In this document: positions 10,265 through 19,933 of the stretch, in pieces | Layout of the letters: each line of letters starts with the position of its first letter | Position numbering within the stretch: position 1 is the first letter of the stretch | Source of the DNA: Yponomeuta sedellus | Lineage: Eukaryota > Arthropoda > Insecta > Lepidoptera > Yponomeutidae | Length of the DNA: 64,000 nucleotides | NCBI GenBank assembly: GCA_934045075.1 | Contig: OW203738.1 | Coordinates: 2,666,001-2,730,000 of the forward strand | Direction of reading: 5' to 3' | Translations under genes and position numbers: made by a program | The notes under the pieces: model-generated | What the model was told of the DNA's origin: nothing | Database searches by the model: none | Seen by the model: only the letters and a program-made list of their open reading frames with translations

Positions 10265-10800
10265 CTAGAGCCGAGCGATTTTGTCATTATTGAAAGATGA
10301 AAGATACTTATATGGCACTTATGATACTTATGGTAGCGATACTTGGGTGTGGCAAAAAAATCAAGAAAGTAGAATGAATGCAGTAGAAATGAGGTCCTTG
10401 AGAAGTATGTTGAGTGTTCCTTTTAATGACAGGATACGCAATAGTCTGATTAGAGAGCGTTGTGGACTGAAAGAGGATGTAATGACTAGAATTGAGAAAG
10501 GAATGTTGCGTTGGTTTGGACATGCAGAGAGGATGAAGGAAGAAAGATTGACGAAACAAATATATATATATCGAATGTAAGTGAAAGGGCTGGTAAGGGA
10601 CGTCCCAGGCGAACATACATCGAGCAAATAGGGGATATATTAGCAAAAGGGAAGATTAAAAGTACCCGGAACCGGCGTGCTTGCATGCAACGACATATGA
10701 ACGTTGATGAAGCGACGGTGATCATCGTAGCAAGTGGCAGTCCCTGGTCTCTGCCTACCCCTCTGGGATACAGGAGTGAGGTGATGTATGTGTGTATGAA
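10265..10800 (+). pseudogene. LINE RT C-terminal tail, 5' truncated
   Basis: The frame from 10281 encodes the end of a non-LTR retrotransposon ORF2: 'MLRWFGHAERMKEERLTKQI' and, after a frame change, 'KGRPRRTYIEQIGDILAKGK' and 'STRNRRACMQRHMNVDEA'. The frame breaks exactly at a short TA run (about 10560-10570). Endonuclease and RT core are absent. The 3' end carries 'ctctgcctacccctctggga' and a TATG-rich tail. This terminal type resembles lepidopteran RTE or Jockey-group elements; clade not certain. Related tails lie at 27.84, 33.9, 38.8, 47.4, 52.0, 52.7 and 61.1 kb. Confidence 0.75.
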
Positions 10801-10884
10801 AGATACACAATGAGTATGACGAGCACTTGTAAGAGCGTTCTCTTTATTAATGATCTTTATAATGTAGAATGTTTGTCTCCTTGC

Positions 10885-11511
10885 TTGAATAGAATAGAAC
10901 AGAACAGAACAGAACGGGACGGGACGGGACGGGACGGGACGGGACGGGACGGGACGGGACGGGACGGGACGGGACGGGACGGGACGGGACGGGACGGGAC
11001 GGGACGGGACGGGACGGGACGGGACGGGACGGGACGGGACGGGACGGGGCGGGACGGGACGGGACGGGACGGGACGGGACGGGACGGGACGGGACGGGAC
11101 GGGACGGGACGGGACGGGACGGGACGGGACGGGACGGGACGGGACGGGACGGGACGGGACGGGACGGGACGGGACGGGACGGGACGGGACGGGACGGGAC
11201 GGGACGGGACGGGACGGGACGGGACGGGACGGGACGGGACAGGACAGGACAGGACAGGACAGGACAGGACAGGACAGGACAGGACAGGACAGGACAGGAC
11301 AGGACAGGACAGGACAGGACAGGACAGGACAGGACAGGACAGGACAGGACAGGACAGGACAGGACAGGACAGGACAGGACAGGACAGGACAGGACAGGAC
11401 AGGACAGGACAGGACAGGACAGGACAGGACAGGACAGGACAGGACAGGACAGGACAGGACAGGACAGGACAGGACAGGACAGGACAGGACAGGACAGGAC
11501 AGGACAGGACA
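10885..11511. repeat. Two-domain pentanucleotide satellite
   Basis: Ordered blocks: a few GAATA and GAACA units, then 65 GGGAC units (10916-11240, one GGGGC variant at 11046-11050), then 54 AGGAC units (11241-11510). The switch between the two long blocks is abrupt with no mixing. Because a 5-bp unit repeats in frame every 15 bp, both strands stay open for hundreds of codons; these are not genes. The GGGAC block has G3 runs every 5 nt and could form G-quadruplexes. Confidence 0.97.
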
Positions 11512-11664
11512 GAAAACGTCGATTATTTAAAAGCAAAAATACTACTGTTTGATTTTCAAATTTCCCTCCGCATTTTTTTGAGCGCCAATTCAAATTTTCT
11601 TGTCTCTTAAAAATGGATCTGCATCGAGAACATTTTCGTGCTATGATTTTTACGATTTCAAATG

Positions 11665-11837
11665 TGGCTTGCTTTTGGCCCCGCACTAGGATACTCTGTG
11701 TAGTGGAAATCAGAAACAACGACATCACAAACGTGTAAACATCCAAGACCTGGGGATTTTTTTTGTCCCCAGCCGGGGTTCAAACCTGGGACCTCTCGCA
11801 TGGTAGGCAGATGCGCTACCGCTACGCCACAGAGGTC
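11665..11837 (-). mobile_element. SINE-A copy
   Basis: Reverse copy with complete head (minus strand 'gacctctgtggcgtagcgg'). The tail side is diverged near 11665. Confidence 0.85.
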
Positions 11838-11854
11838 GCCAGTCAGTCGTCATA

Positions 11855-11995
11855 TGAGCAGTGGGATGCGTGCAGAATGGATCCTCCAGCTGTCTTCCTT
11901 ATGGCATCGGACCAGCGCATTGGTGTTCTGCCTCTCGCTCGTTTGCCCTCTAGCTAGCCCAAAACGATCTGCTTCTCTAATCTATGACGTCGTGA
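11855..11995 (-). pseudogene. LINE RT C-terminal fragment
   Basis: The minus strand encodes 'GKRARGRTPMRWSDAIRKTA', the basic RGR...RW.D motif typical of the end of RTE-like ORF2. No start, and one in-frame stop lies just upstream of this motif. A similar fragment lies at 44.10-44.25 kb. Confidence 0.6.
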
Positions 11996-12004
11996 CCGCA
12001 TAAT

Positions 12005-12250
12005 ATGCCCAAAAAAGCTAAGGGACCTCTGCAATGCCTCGGGAGAGACCAAATAAATGTTAACACAAATCTCTGGAACTCTCCGAAACAATACTTGTTT
12101 ACACTCCGTCGCGTAGACTCATCTGTTTCATGGGCGTTCTATGTACTTTATACCCCAAAGTATGAAGCGGTCGTAAACGACTTCCGTCCAAGGATGCAGT
12201 TACTATTAGGGGCGGGATACACAAGGAGTCTTCATCAGAAAACTAAAAGA
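12005..12250. other. Unassigned stretch
   Basis: A plus-strand frame of about 80 codons before the G run is not recognised and has no supporting splice sites. Confidence 0.3.
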
Positions 12251-12265
12251 GGGGGGGGGGGGGGG
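12251..12265. repeat. Poly-G run (15 nt)
   Basis: Fifteen consecutive G on the plus strand, directly at the end of a minus-strand LINE fragment. Confidence 0.9.
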
Positions 12266-12450
12266 TTCATCATCATCATCAGCCCGGTAAACCCCAATGC
12301 TGGGTATAGGCCTCATCATTTCTACGCTAACCAGCACGGTCTAGTCTTGCGCTAGTCTCATCCACTGTTTGCCGGCTACTTTACATAGTTCATCTGACCA
12401 TCTGGCTGCTGGTCTGCCTACCGACCGTTCCCCCTCCCACGGAGGTTCAT
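12266..12450 (-). pseudogene. RTE-like LINE C-terminal fragment
   Basis: The minus strand encodes 'ERSVGRPAARWSDELCKVAG' and 'KQWMRLAQD' followed by a stop, the standard RTE-type ORF2 terminus. It ends in GAT repeats at 12268-12280, a typical RTE 3' tail. Severely 5' truncated. Confidence 0.7.
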
Positions 12451-12452
12451 AA

Positions 12453-12699
12453 ATTAGATTAGATTAGAACTCTTTATTGTACACACCAGAAAACAAAATA
12501 CATAAAAAGGCTTACACATCTAAGCTATTGCCGTATACAATTGGCGGTCTTATCGCTAAAAGCGATCTCTTCCAGACAACCTTGGGATGGATAGAACTGA
12601 AAGATGAAGAGAGTAGGTAGGTATGTGTACATGTAGTATACAGGAAGAATATGTACATAAACTGACTTACAACTAATATTCATATATATTTAATAAAAT
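12453..12699 (-). mobile_element. CR1-like LINE, 3' UTR distal part
   Basis: The minus-strand sequence ends with 'gtacaataaagag' then TCTAA repeats, the same 3' end as the copies at 23.76 and 62.33 kb. It is the downstream continuation of the LINE at 17.57-21.5 kb, separated from it by the BEL insertion. Confidence 0.8.
12695..12699. other. Target-site duplication of BEL, left
   Basis: 'aaaat' directly before the 5' LTR equals 17567-17571 directly after the 3' LTR. A 4-6 bp duplication is normal for BEL/Pao integrase. Confidence 0.85.
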
Positions 12700-13061
12700 T
12701 GTTCACACTGCGATGAGCATTAAACCTAACAAGTGACCCGGTGGTACTTGTTGCTATATTGAAATGCACAGGAACTTACAAGCTAACTGACACCTACCAC
12801 GATGACACCCTGATGGCAGCCAATGGGACAGAGAAGATAGCGTGACGTTTAATTGGCCAATCAGAACGAACTAATTTGAAATTGCCTAATTTTCAAAATT
12901 GTTAACGAACATTACTTACTTACTATTACCAACTGTTGCTTTGTACACGCAAAAAAAAAGACTCTTGAATTTATATATTTTTACTGGAGTTTTTCATTCC
13001 ACACACATTAAAAACACAAGGAGAGGTCACCACAATAAGCCACAGGGCTCACGCCTGAACA
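12700..13061 (+). repeat. BEL 5' LTR
   Basis: 362 bp, begins 'tgttcacactgcg' and ends 'cacgcctgaaca' (TG...CA ends). No difference from the 3' LTR was seen by eye. The promoter should lie inside. A primer-binding site should follow at 13062, but I could not match it to a tRNA. Confidence 0.95.
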
Positions 13062-13345
13062 TTTGGACCTTCTTCGCTGGATTCTTCAAGGAACCACACA
13101 AGACCTTCAGATCCAGGGGCATTGGAAGAGGCGTACATCAGACCAAGAGCATTCCGGTAAGACGTGCCAGCCAAGACTCCCAACCCCTATCCCTTTCACT
13201 TGTGTTAATACCGTGTTTCACATTATATTCTAGTCTAACAAGTGCTTCGCTTCATCATCGCGCGTCGCAAAGGCAAAGCCATATCACACGCATCAGACGT
13301 GGATCAAAATCGTGAGTACCTCAGCCTCTTATAAGACACACCAAA

Positions 13346-15580
13346 ATGGCTCAATCATCAGATTATTCAGCTGGTGCTAAGACTTGTGATGCAATCAGTA
13401 TCCTTATGCGGAAACGCGGGGCTTGCAAGGGTAGGTTAACGAACTTATCAAAATATGTCGAGTCATTTTCCGAGCAATCTTTAACTTCAGATCAACAAAC
13501 CGAGATTAAATTACGCACACAAGGAGCCGCTTCACTGCTGAGCGAATTTAATGAAATTCAGTCTAAACTTGAGGAGCTTAGTGAAGACATTGATGAGCAT
13601 TTGGAATACCGAGAGAATTTCGAGTTAAAGTACTACAATACAATTGCGAAAGCACACACTTTGTCCATTGAAAATGATAAGCTCACCGGGTCAACTTCCA
13701 ATTGTTCATTTCAACCTGTGAAATTGCCTACCATTTCCTTGCCGAGTTTTAACGGTTATTATGAGAACTGGTTAGAGTTTAGAGATACCTATCTATCACT
13801 AGTACACAACTCCACACAAATCAGTGCAATTCAAAAATTCCATTATTTGAAATCTTCTCTAGAGGGTAGCGCAGAACTAGTAATAGATTCACTCGAATTT
13901 TCAGCTCAGAACTACGATATTGCATGGGAATTGCTCACGAATAGGTACGATAACAACCGATTATTAGTGCACAACCATGTCAAAGCATTATTCTCGATTC
14001 AACCATTGACAAAGGAATCACCAGTGTTGCTTCGAAAGCTCATCGACACCATCTTGAAAAATCTTCGCGCTTTAAAAACACTCGGTGAGCCAACAGAGTA
14101 CTGGGACACACTCGTGATTTACACAATGGTTTCTAAACTAGATTCCACTACAGAGAGAGAGTGGGAACAGTATAAGGGCACACAAGACACTAAGGACTCC
14201 AAGTCCAGGTTGAAGGTCGAGAATTTGCTTGAGTTTTTAGGTCGAAGAGCGGACATGTTAGAAACATTGATTGTGACTCATAGTAAGGTGCAAGATCTTA
14301 AAAAACACACGCCACATGCGTCAAATGCAAATTACGCCCCGAATAAAATTCACTGCAACGTTTCTTCCACTTCCACTTCGAATAAACAGCAACCAATTAG
14401 ACACACACACAAATCATGCCCTGTGTGTCACGGACCGCATCCAGTTTTTGCATGCCAAGGCTTTCTGGATCTTTCAGTATCCGAAAGGTATGATGTAATT
14501 ACACGCAACAAAATGTGCACAAACTGTCTGCGCTCTGGACACGAAATCAACGACTGTCGATTCGGTCCCTGCAAAAAATGTTCCAAGAAACACAACACAC
14601 TACTGCACCGCGACCAGTCTAATGGAGGCACACAAAATACCGCCTTAGCGTTATTCACATTAGACACGGATTCGCAGTCTAGTCACTTATCGACGCCTTA
14701 CACACACGACCACGGTTCACATCATGACACTCTAAGCGCACAAGTGCCCATTGCCGAACCGGTCTTATTGTCTACCGCCATAATCGAGATTGCTGATAAA
14801 CACAATAAATATCATCAAGCACGCGCTCTACTCGACAGCGGTAGCCAGAGATGTTTTACCACAAAGGCACTCTGTGAAAAATTACACACACCAGTTATAC
14901 AGTCCACTCACAATATCAAGGGTGTAGGTAACTCAGTTACACAGTGCACACAGACCTGTGACATCACAATCAGGTCCCTGTCGAGTAACTACACAAAACA
15001 CATTCAATGCCTTGTGCTTCCAACTATAACATCCGATTTACCATCATGTAATATATCAGATAAAACTATCCGCATACCAAACCACATCCAGTTAGCCGAC
15101 CCTCGCTACTTTGAATCGCGACCAATCGACATTTTAATTGGTGCAGATTTATTCTGGGATCTCCTAGACGAAGGAAAGATCCGCCTGTCGAATGGTCCAA
15201 CCCTTCAAAATACGAAATTCGGTTGGATTATTTCAGGGCCCATTCACAACAGCACACAGAGTAAGTCGCTACAGGTTCAATGCAATTTTACTCAATCATT
15301 AGACACACAATTGAGAAAATTTTGGGAACTTGAAGAGTTGCCGGGGCCAACTTACACGCGTAGTAACGAAGAAATGGCTTGCGAGGAACATTTCATAAAG
15401 ACTACTACGCGCATTCCAGATGGTCGATTTTGCGTTAAAATTCCTTTAAAGAACAACCCTGACACGTTAGGCGAATCATTTCCTCAGGCTGAAAGACGGT
15501 TTCTCGCAATAGAGAAGCGCCTAAATCACGCACCGGCCTACAAGGAATTATATGGCGAATCAACCAATCTACCGAAATGA
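13346..15580 (+). CDS. BEL gag-protease polyprotein, RT deleted
   Basis: A 744-aa frame from an ATG 285 nt after the LTR. Residues 1-120: helical N-terminus. About 125-310: Pao/BEL gag domain (LPSFNGYYENWLEFRDTY). 358-419: cysteine/histidine knuckles, including CTNCLRSGHEINDC (CX2CX4HX4C). 475-635: retroviral-type aspartic protease of the DUF1758 kind, active site LDSGS at 496-500, with the conserved DILIGADLFWD and GWIISG segments. From about 650 the pre-RT linker begins, then the frame stops at TGA. Full-length relatives continue into RT and RNase H. The stop lies at the deletion point, and the next frame starts at 15577, overlapping by 4 nt. Confidence 0.92.
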   Translation: MAQSSDYSAGAKTCDAISILMRKRGACKGRLTNLSKYVESFSEQSLTSDQQTEIKLRTQGAASLLSEFNEIQSKLEELSEDIDEHLEYRENFELKYYNTIAKAHTLSIENDKLTGSTSNCSFQPVKLPTISLPSFNGYYENWLEFRDTYLSLVHNSTQISAIQKFHYLKSSLEGSAELVIDSLEFSAQNYDIAWELLTNRYDNNRLLVHNHVKALFSIQPLTKESPVLLRKLIDTILKNLRALKTLGEPTEYWDTLVIYTMVSKLDSTTEREWEQYKGTQDTKDSKSRLKVENLLEFLGRRADMLETLIVTHSKVQDLKKHTPHASNANYAPNKIHCNVSSTSTSNKQQPIRHTHKSCPVCHGPHPVFACQGFLDLSVSERYDVITRNKMCTNCLRSGHEINDCRFGPCKKCSKKHNTLLHRDQSNGGTQNTALALFTLDTDSQSSHLSTPYTHDHGSHHDTLSAQVPIAEPVLLSTAIIEIADKHNKYHQARALLDSGSQRCFTTKALCEKLHTPVIQSTHNIKGVGNSVTQCTQTCDITIRSLSSNYTKHIQCLVLPTITSDLPSCNISDKTIRIPNHIQLADPRYFESRPIDILIGADLFWDLLDEGKIRLSNGPTLQNTKFGWIISGPIHNSTQSKSLQVQCNFTQSLDTQLRKFWELEELPGPTYTRSNEEMACEEHFIKTTTRIPDGRFCVKIPLKNNPDTLGESFPQAERRFLAIEKRLNHAPAYKELYGESTNLPK

Positions 15581-16519
15581 AATTAAATTCACACACAACA
15601 TTCGTTCATCACGCTTCTCACAACAACACAAACTGGTTTCCTTTTCACAAATTCTCTCAGTTCAGCCGCTTGAGGCGCGCGTTTGCTTATGTATTGCGTT
15701 TTGTACACAACACAAAAAATAAAGCCGATAAGCGAACGGGTCCATTAAGCGTAGCTGAATTGAGTGAATCAAACTTACATTTAACAAAAATCTCACAACA
15801 CGAATCATTTCCTGATGTTCACACTAGCCTGTCAAGACACGGAAACTTAAAACATTCACACAATCTGGCTAAATTGAACCCCTTTCTCGATCAAAATAAT
15901 GTAATCAGGGTTGGCGGGAGACTCAGCAATTCACACGAATTTTCCTTCGACAAAAAACATCCCATATTAATATCAGGAAAGCATTACTTCACAGCACTGC
16001 TATTCCGCGCTGAGCACGAGCGACTACTGCACGCGGCGCCTCAGGCTTTGTTATATTCGCTTAGAGATGCGTGGTGGCCCGTAGGTGGGAGAAACCTGGC
16101 TAGAAAAACAGTTCACCATTGTGTCAAATGCTCACGCTTACGTGCAAAACCACTCACACCTATTATGGGCAATCTCCCTCAGCAACGACTGGATCCCGGA
16201 TTTGCATTCATGAACACTGGTGTAGACTACATGGGACCTGTGTATATATTAAATAGAAAGGGGAGAGGCGCTAGAACTGTAAAGGCATATGTTTGCATTT
16301 TTGTTTGTTTCACAACACGCGCAGTGAACTTGGAGCTGGTCGGTGACTTATCATCGGAGTCCTATTTGCTCGCACTCAAGCGGTTTATTTCACGTCGAGG
16401 CAAACCAGCCACAATCTTTTCCGACAATGGAAAAAACTTTGTCGGGCTTATGAATGACTTCACTAAATTCCTAGGCTCTTGCTCACACGACATTCAGGAT
16501 TACGCTACTAGGCAAGATA

Positions 16520-16527
<8 letters not shown>
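15577..16527 (+). pseudogene. BEL integrase, N-terminal and core part
   Basis: The frame opens in the region that links RNase H to integrase (NPF.D...IRVGGRL at about 101-115). It has an H2C2 zinc-binding domain (H147, H151, then HHCVKC at 180-185) and the first two catalytic acidic residues, D217 in GVDYMGP and D283 in FSDNGKNF. It is cut by stops in a TAAA tetranucleotide tract at 16520-16560. The ATG at 15577 is created by the deletion junction and is probably not a natural start. Confidence 0.88.
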
Positions 16528-16555
<28 letters not shown>

Positions 16556-16560
16556 ATACA
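16520..16560. repeat. TAAA tract inside integrase
   Basis: About nine TAAA units between the second and third catalytic residues. The tract puts repeated TAA stops in frame; downstream coding resumes in the same frame. Confidence 0.9.
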
Positions 16561-17109
16561 TGGACATATTACACAGATCTCGTTAGCCCTATACTAAGTT
16601 TCATTCCCCCGTACGCTCCGCATTTTGGTGGTCTGTGGGAGGCTGGGGTAAAATCATGCAAGTACCATTTGCGTCGGGTCATTGGAAATTCACACTTATC
16701 CTACGAGGAGTTTAACACGGTGTTGACACAGGTTGAAGCCGTCCTAAATTCCCGTCCACTAAGTCCTATGTCCACAGATCCACACGACTATTATCCCCTT
16801 AGCCCAGCTCACTTCTTGGTTGGCCGTCCACTGACCGCACCGCTCTGCGAGGACCTAAGCGACACGCCTTCACATCGCCTAACACGTTACCGTCGAGTGG
16901 ACCAAATCCGACAACATTTCTGGACGAGGTGGTCCAAGGAGTATATATCAGAGATGCAGACGCGAACAAAATGGAAGTCGAGACACGCAGACTTAAAGGC
17001 AGACACTCTGGGTCGCAGACATCAGGACCGAGACAGGCATTATACGCCGTGCTTTTTCCAAAATCTGTCCCCTCTGGGAGGAAGACAACTGAAGACCACA
17101 TTAAGATAA
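16561..17109 (+). pseudogene. BEL integrase, C-terminal part
   Basis: Same frame as the upstream integrase part. It carries the third catalytic residue in 'PPYAPHFGGLWEAGVK' (Glu codon 16639-16641), then 'LTQVEAVLNSRPL' and 'HFWTRWSKEYISEMQTRTKW'. After 'LKADTL' roughly 90 bp normal for the family are missing, and the frame changes. The true end of the protein (VADIRTETG..RRAFSKICPL) is readable in another frame at about 17010-17095. Confidence 0.85.
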
Positions 17110-17187
17110 TATTTTCACAGCAACGACAACTCGACTAGACATTGAAACTCACGTACTTCACACACAATCTTCGTTGAAAGTGGCACC

Positions 17188-17204
17188 TTTCAAGGCCGGG
17201 GGCA
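17188..17204 (+). promoter_or_regulatory. Polypurine-tract-like site of BEL
   Basis: 'caaggccgggggca' directly before the 3' LTR is in the position of the plus-strand primer. Placement only; not tested. Confidence 0.5.
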
Positions 17205-17566
17205 TGTTCACACTGCGATGAGCATTAAACCTAACAAGTGACCCGGTGGTACTTGTTGCTATATTGAAATGCACAGGAACTTACAAGCTAACTGACACCT
17301 ACCACGATGACACCCTGATGGCAGCCAATGGGACAGAGAAGATAGCGTGACGTTTAATTGGCCAATCAGAACGAACTAATTTGAAATTGCCTAATTTTCA
17401 AAATTGTTAACGAACATTACTTACTTACTATTACCAACTGTTGCTTTGTACACGCAAAAAAAAAGACTCTTGAATTTATATATTTTTACTGGAGTTTTTC
17501 ATTCCACACACATTAAAAACACAAGGAGAGGTCACCACAATAAGCCACAGGGCTCACGCCTGAACA
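17205..17566 (+). repeat. BEL 3' LTR
   Basis: 362 bp, visually identical to the 5' LTR, followed by the target duplication 'aaaat'. Confidence 0.95.
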
Positions 17567-17725
17567 AAAATACATAAACTAGGCCATATATATAATATTA
17601 TTAATGTATAAATTATACAAACATACATAATTATATAGTAATAATATAATAATACATACATTTTATATGAAATCAAACAACAACGAAAACTTACTATGAT
17701 TACTATGTAGATAATCATAATAACA
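17567..17725 (-). mobile_element. CR1-like LINE, 3' UTR proximal part
   Basis: AT-rich sequence after the ORF2 stop, continuing on the other side of the BEL element at 12699. Removing the BEL element and one 5-bp duplication rejoins the UTR. Confidence 0.75.
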
Positions 17726-19933
17726 TTACACGTCTTCAGCGAGATAGTCTGACTTTACCAGTCCTTTGAAGATAGGAAGGGACTTTGCTTTTCGCACTTC
17801 TTCTGGCAAAGCATTCCACAGTCGAGCAGATTGCACAGAGAAAGAGGAGTCGTAGAAATTGGTGCGGTGGCATGGGATTTTAAGGAGTAGAGTTTGGGAT
17901 GAGCGAAGAGTTAGGCTATGAGAGGAGTGAAGGAATTCAAATCGCTCTTTGAGGTAGGATGGGGTAGCTGGATTGAACAGGATAAAGTAGAGAAGAAACT
18001 GTATGTGAGCATTCCGGCGGAGGCGAATCGGGAGCCACTTGAGCTGTGCGCGAAATACGGAGACGTGGTCATATTTGCGTAAACCAAATATAAACCTTAT
18101 ACAGAAATTTTGAAGGCGCTCAAGCCTGTTTAATTGCTCCTCGGTGAGGTCAAGATAACAGGTATCGGCGTAGTCGAGAATTGGTAGCAGGAGTGATTGT
18201 GCTAACGCAACCTTAGTAGCAGTGGGAAGAAAGTTACGGAGTCTTCGTAGAGCGCCTGCCGAGGCAAACATCTTCCGGCTGACCATCTCCAGCTGGGGCG
18301 CCCATGATAACTTAGAGTCAATTATGACGCCTAAATTTTTCACTGTATTGCTAAATGGTATGGTTATTCCATCAAAAATCACTTGTGGCAGCGACTGCTG
18401 GTCAACCCTTTGGACTAATCTAGGACTTCCTATTATAATAACCTGCGTTTTAGTTGGGTTGAGTTTGAGCCCATAAGACCTACTCCAATTAGAGATGCGC
18501 ACAAGATCATCATTTGTTGTATTAATTGCTGTATCAAGTTTATTGATAGTAGCTTGCGAGTAAATCTGAAGATCGTCTGCATAAAGGTGGTAGGAAGAAG
18601 AAAGCTGATGAGATATACTGTTTATGAAAATGGCAAAGAGAAGCGGGGACAACACGCCACCTTGTGGGACACCGGCAGATATTTTACACCAACCAGAGAG
18701 GGAGTCTTCGATGCGAATACGTTGCCGGCGCCCATGTAGATAACTACGAAACCAGTCAATCACTGTTGGAGATATGTTAAGAGAACCAAGCAGCGCCAAC
18801 AATATATCGAAGTCAACAGCATTGAAGGCGTTGCTGAAATCGAGTAGGGACAAAACAGTCAGCTGCCCGTTATCCATACCCAAGCGCATGTCATCGGTAA
18901 TTTTCACAAGAGCCGTAACAGTGCTATGACCTGGACGGAAACCGGACTGGAGAGGGTTAAGAAGGTTGTTCATAGTAAGGAAGTTGCTCAACTGGTGATT
19001 AAACAGGCGTTCTAGAACTTTTGACAGGAATGGTAAAATAGATATAGGTCGATACTCGGAAAAGGAAGTAGGATTGGTCTTTTTAGGGAGAGGAGTAATT
19101 TGGGCCTCTTTCCATGCCGTTGGAAAAATTGCAGTGGAGATAGAGTTGTTGAGGAATTTGGTGATGACGGGTGTGATGATGTCAAGGATGGGTAATAACA
19201 TGTTATGGCTAATGCTGTCACTACCGACTGCACCCGAGGTAATGGAGATTATGTTCTTCTTGACATCACAATCAGTAAATTGACTAAGATTAAAAGGTGA
19301 GATATCAGGAGTTGGAAGCAAAGAAAGTTGATTTAGCGTTACAGCTTTGTTAGCACCATCAAAGGTAGATGCATTATCAGAGAAATGTTGATTTAGCAAA
19401 TCAATGTTCAAATCATTTGTAATGGAGTTTTGACGAGATTTTCCAACTCCTAGTGATCGAAGAAATTTCCAGACTTTAGCTGGGTCCCCATTTTCGACAG
19501 ATTCATGAATGTGGCGACGTTGCGCATCCCTACACACCTTATTGCAGCGATTTCGAATAAGTGCATATTTATCCCTGTTGATGTCAGTTGGGCGACATTT
19601 ATATTTGGATTTGGCCTGTGATTTTTTTAGCAAAAGCAGTTTTATCTCATCTGTGAGCCACGGCGCCGGAAGATGCTTCATCTTCACCGCTCGGATAGGA
19701 GCATGCACATCATATAGCTGGGTTAGGAGCATATTAAATGTCTCAACCTGCTCATCAACGGATTTTGCATCTGTAACAGATGACCAATCTAATTTTTTTG
19801 CATCCTCACGGAGTTTTTCGTGATCCATACTACTAAAATTGCGTTGCAGAAAAACTCTCGGCTTCGCTTTAGGGGGACGAATTTTGTAGGACAGAAAAAT
19901 TAAATCGTGATAGGAAAAGAATCGGCTGAGCAT
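17726..19933 (-). CDS. LINE ORF2: reverse transcriptase part
   Basis: 735 codons. Residues 6-18 (FSYHDLIFLSYKI) are the last motif of the AP endonuclease, whose main part lies in another frame upstream. RT motifs follow: FSEYRPISILPFLSKVLERL (291-310), GFRPGHSTVTAL, LLDFSNAFN with catalytic Asp 365, GVPQGGVLSPLLF (421-433), YADD (451-454), LNPTKTQVIIIG, KNLGVIIDSKLSW. The C-terminus (SFSVQSARLWNALPEEVRK) is of the CR1/Jockey-group kind. The RT domain has no internal stop and may be intact, but the protein is separated from its endonuclease by one frameshift. A decayed relative is at 29.6-31.3 kb. Confidence 0.92.
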   Translation of the reverse strand: MLSRFFSYHDLIFLSYKIRPPKAKPRVFLQRNFSSMDHEKLREDAKKLDWSSVTDAKSVDEQVETFNMLLTQLYDVHAPIRAVKMKHLPAPWLTDEIKLLLLKKSQAKSKYKCRPTDINRDKYALIRNRCNKVCRDAQRRHIHESVENGDPAKVWKFLRSLGVGKSRQNSITNDLNIDLLNQHFSDNASTFDGANKAVTLNQLSLLPTPDISPFNLSQFTDCDVKKNIISITSGAVGSDSISHNMLLPILDIITPVITKFLNNSISTAIFPTAWKEAQITPLPKKTNPTSFSEYRPISILPFLSKVLERLFNHQLSNFLTMNNLLNPLQSGFRPGHSTVTALVKITDDMRLGMDNGQLTVLSLLDFSNAFNAVDFDILLALLGSLNISPTVIDWFRSYLHGRRQRIRIEDSLSGWCKISAGVPQGGVLSPLLFAIFINSISHQLSSSYHLYADDLQIYSQATINKLDTAINTTNDDLVRISNWSRSYGLKLNPTKTQVIIIGSPRLVQRVDQQSLPQVIFDGITIPFSNTVKNLGVIIDSKLSWAPQLEMVSRKMFASAGALRRLRNFLPTATKVALAQSLLLPILDYADTCYLDLTEEQLNRLERLQNFCIRFIFGLRKYDHVSVFRAQLKWLPIRLRRNAHIQFLLYFILFNPATPSYLKERFEFLHSSHSLTLRSSQTLLLKIPCHRTNFYDSSFSVQSARLWNALPEEVRKAKSLPIFKGLVKSDYLAEDV

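Larger units (their letters stand above)
12700..17566 (+). mobile_element. BEL/Pao LTR retrotransposon, defective
   Basis: A 4,867-bp element with 362-bp LTRs that look identical base for base, and a 5-bp target duplication. Internal order: gag (DUF1759-like), zinc knuckles, DUF1758-type aspartic protease, then a jump straight into the RNase H/integrase linker, integrase, 3' LTR. The RT core and RNase H are missing. It also has a TAAA tract with stops in the integrase core and a deletion in the integrase C-terminus. Identical LTRs indicate recent insertion, so this defective form was probably mobilised by enzymes from another copy. It sits in the 3' UTR of a minus-strand LINE. Confidence 0.95.

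Noticed and set aside
10792..11746. Long open frames on both strands (272 and 299 codons) with GRDGT-type and CPVLS-type repeats
   Set aside because: They follow from a 5-bp repeat that reads as a 15-bp period without stops; no start context, no homology and no bias for one strand.
12899..13315. Plus-strand frame ahead of gag
   Set aside because: It lies across the LTR and leader, and its start is not an ATG in a fitting context; leader regions of LTR elements are not normally coding.
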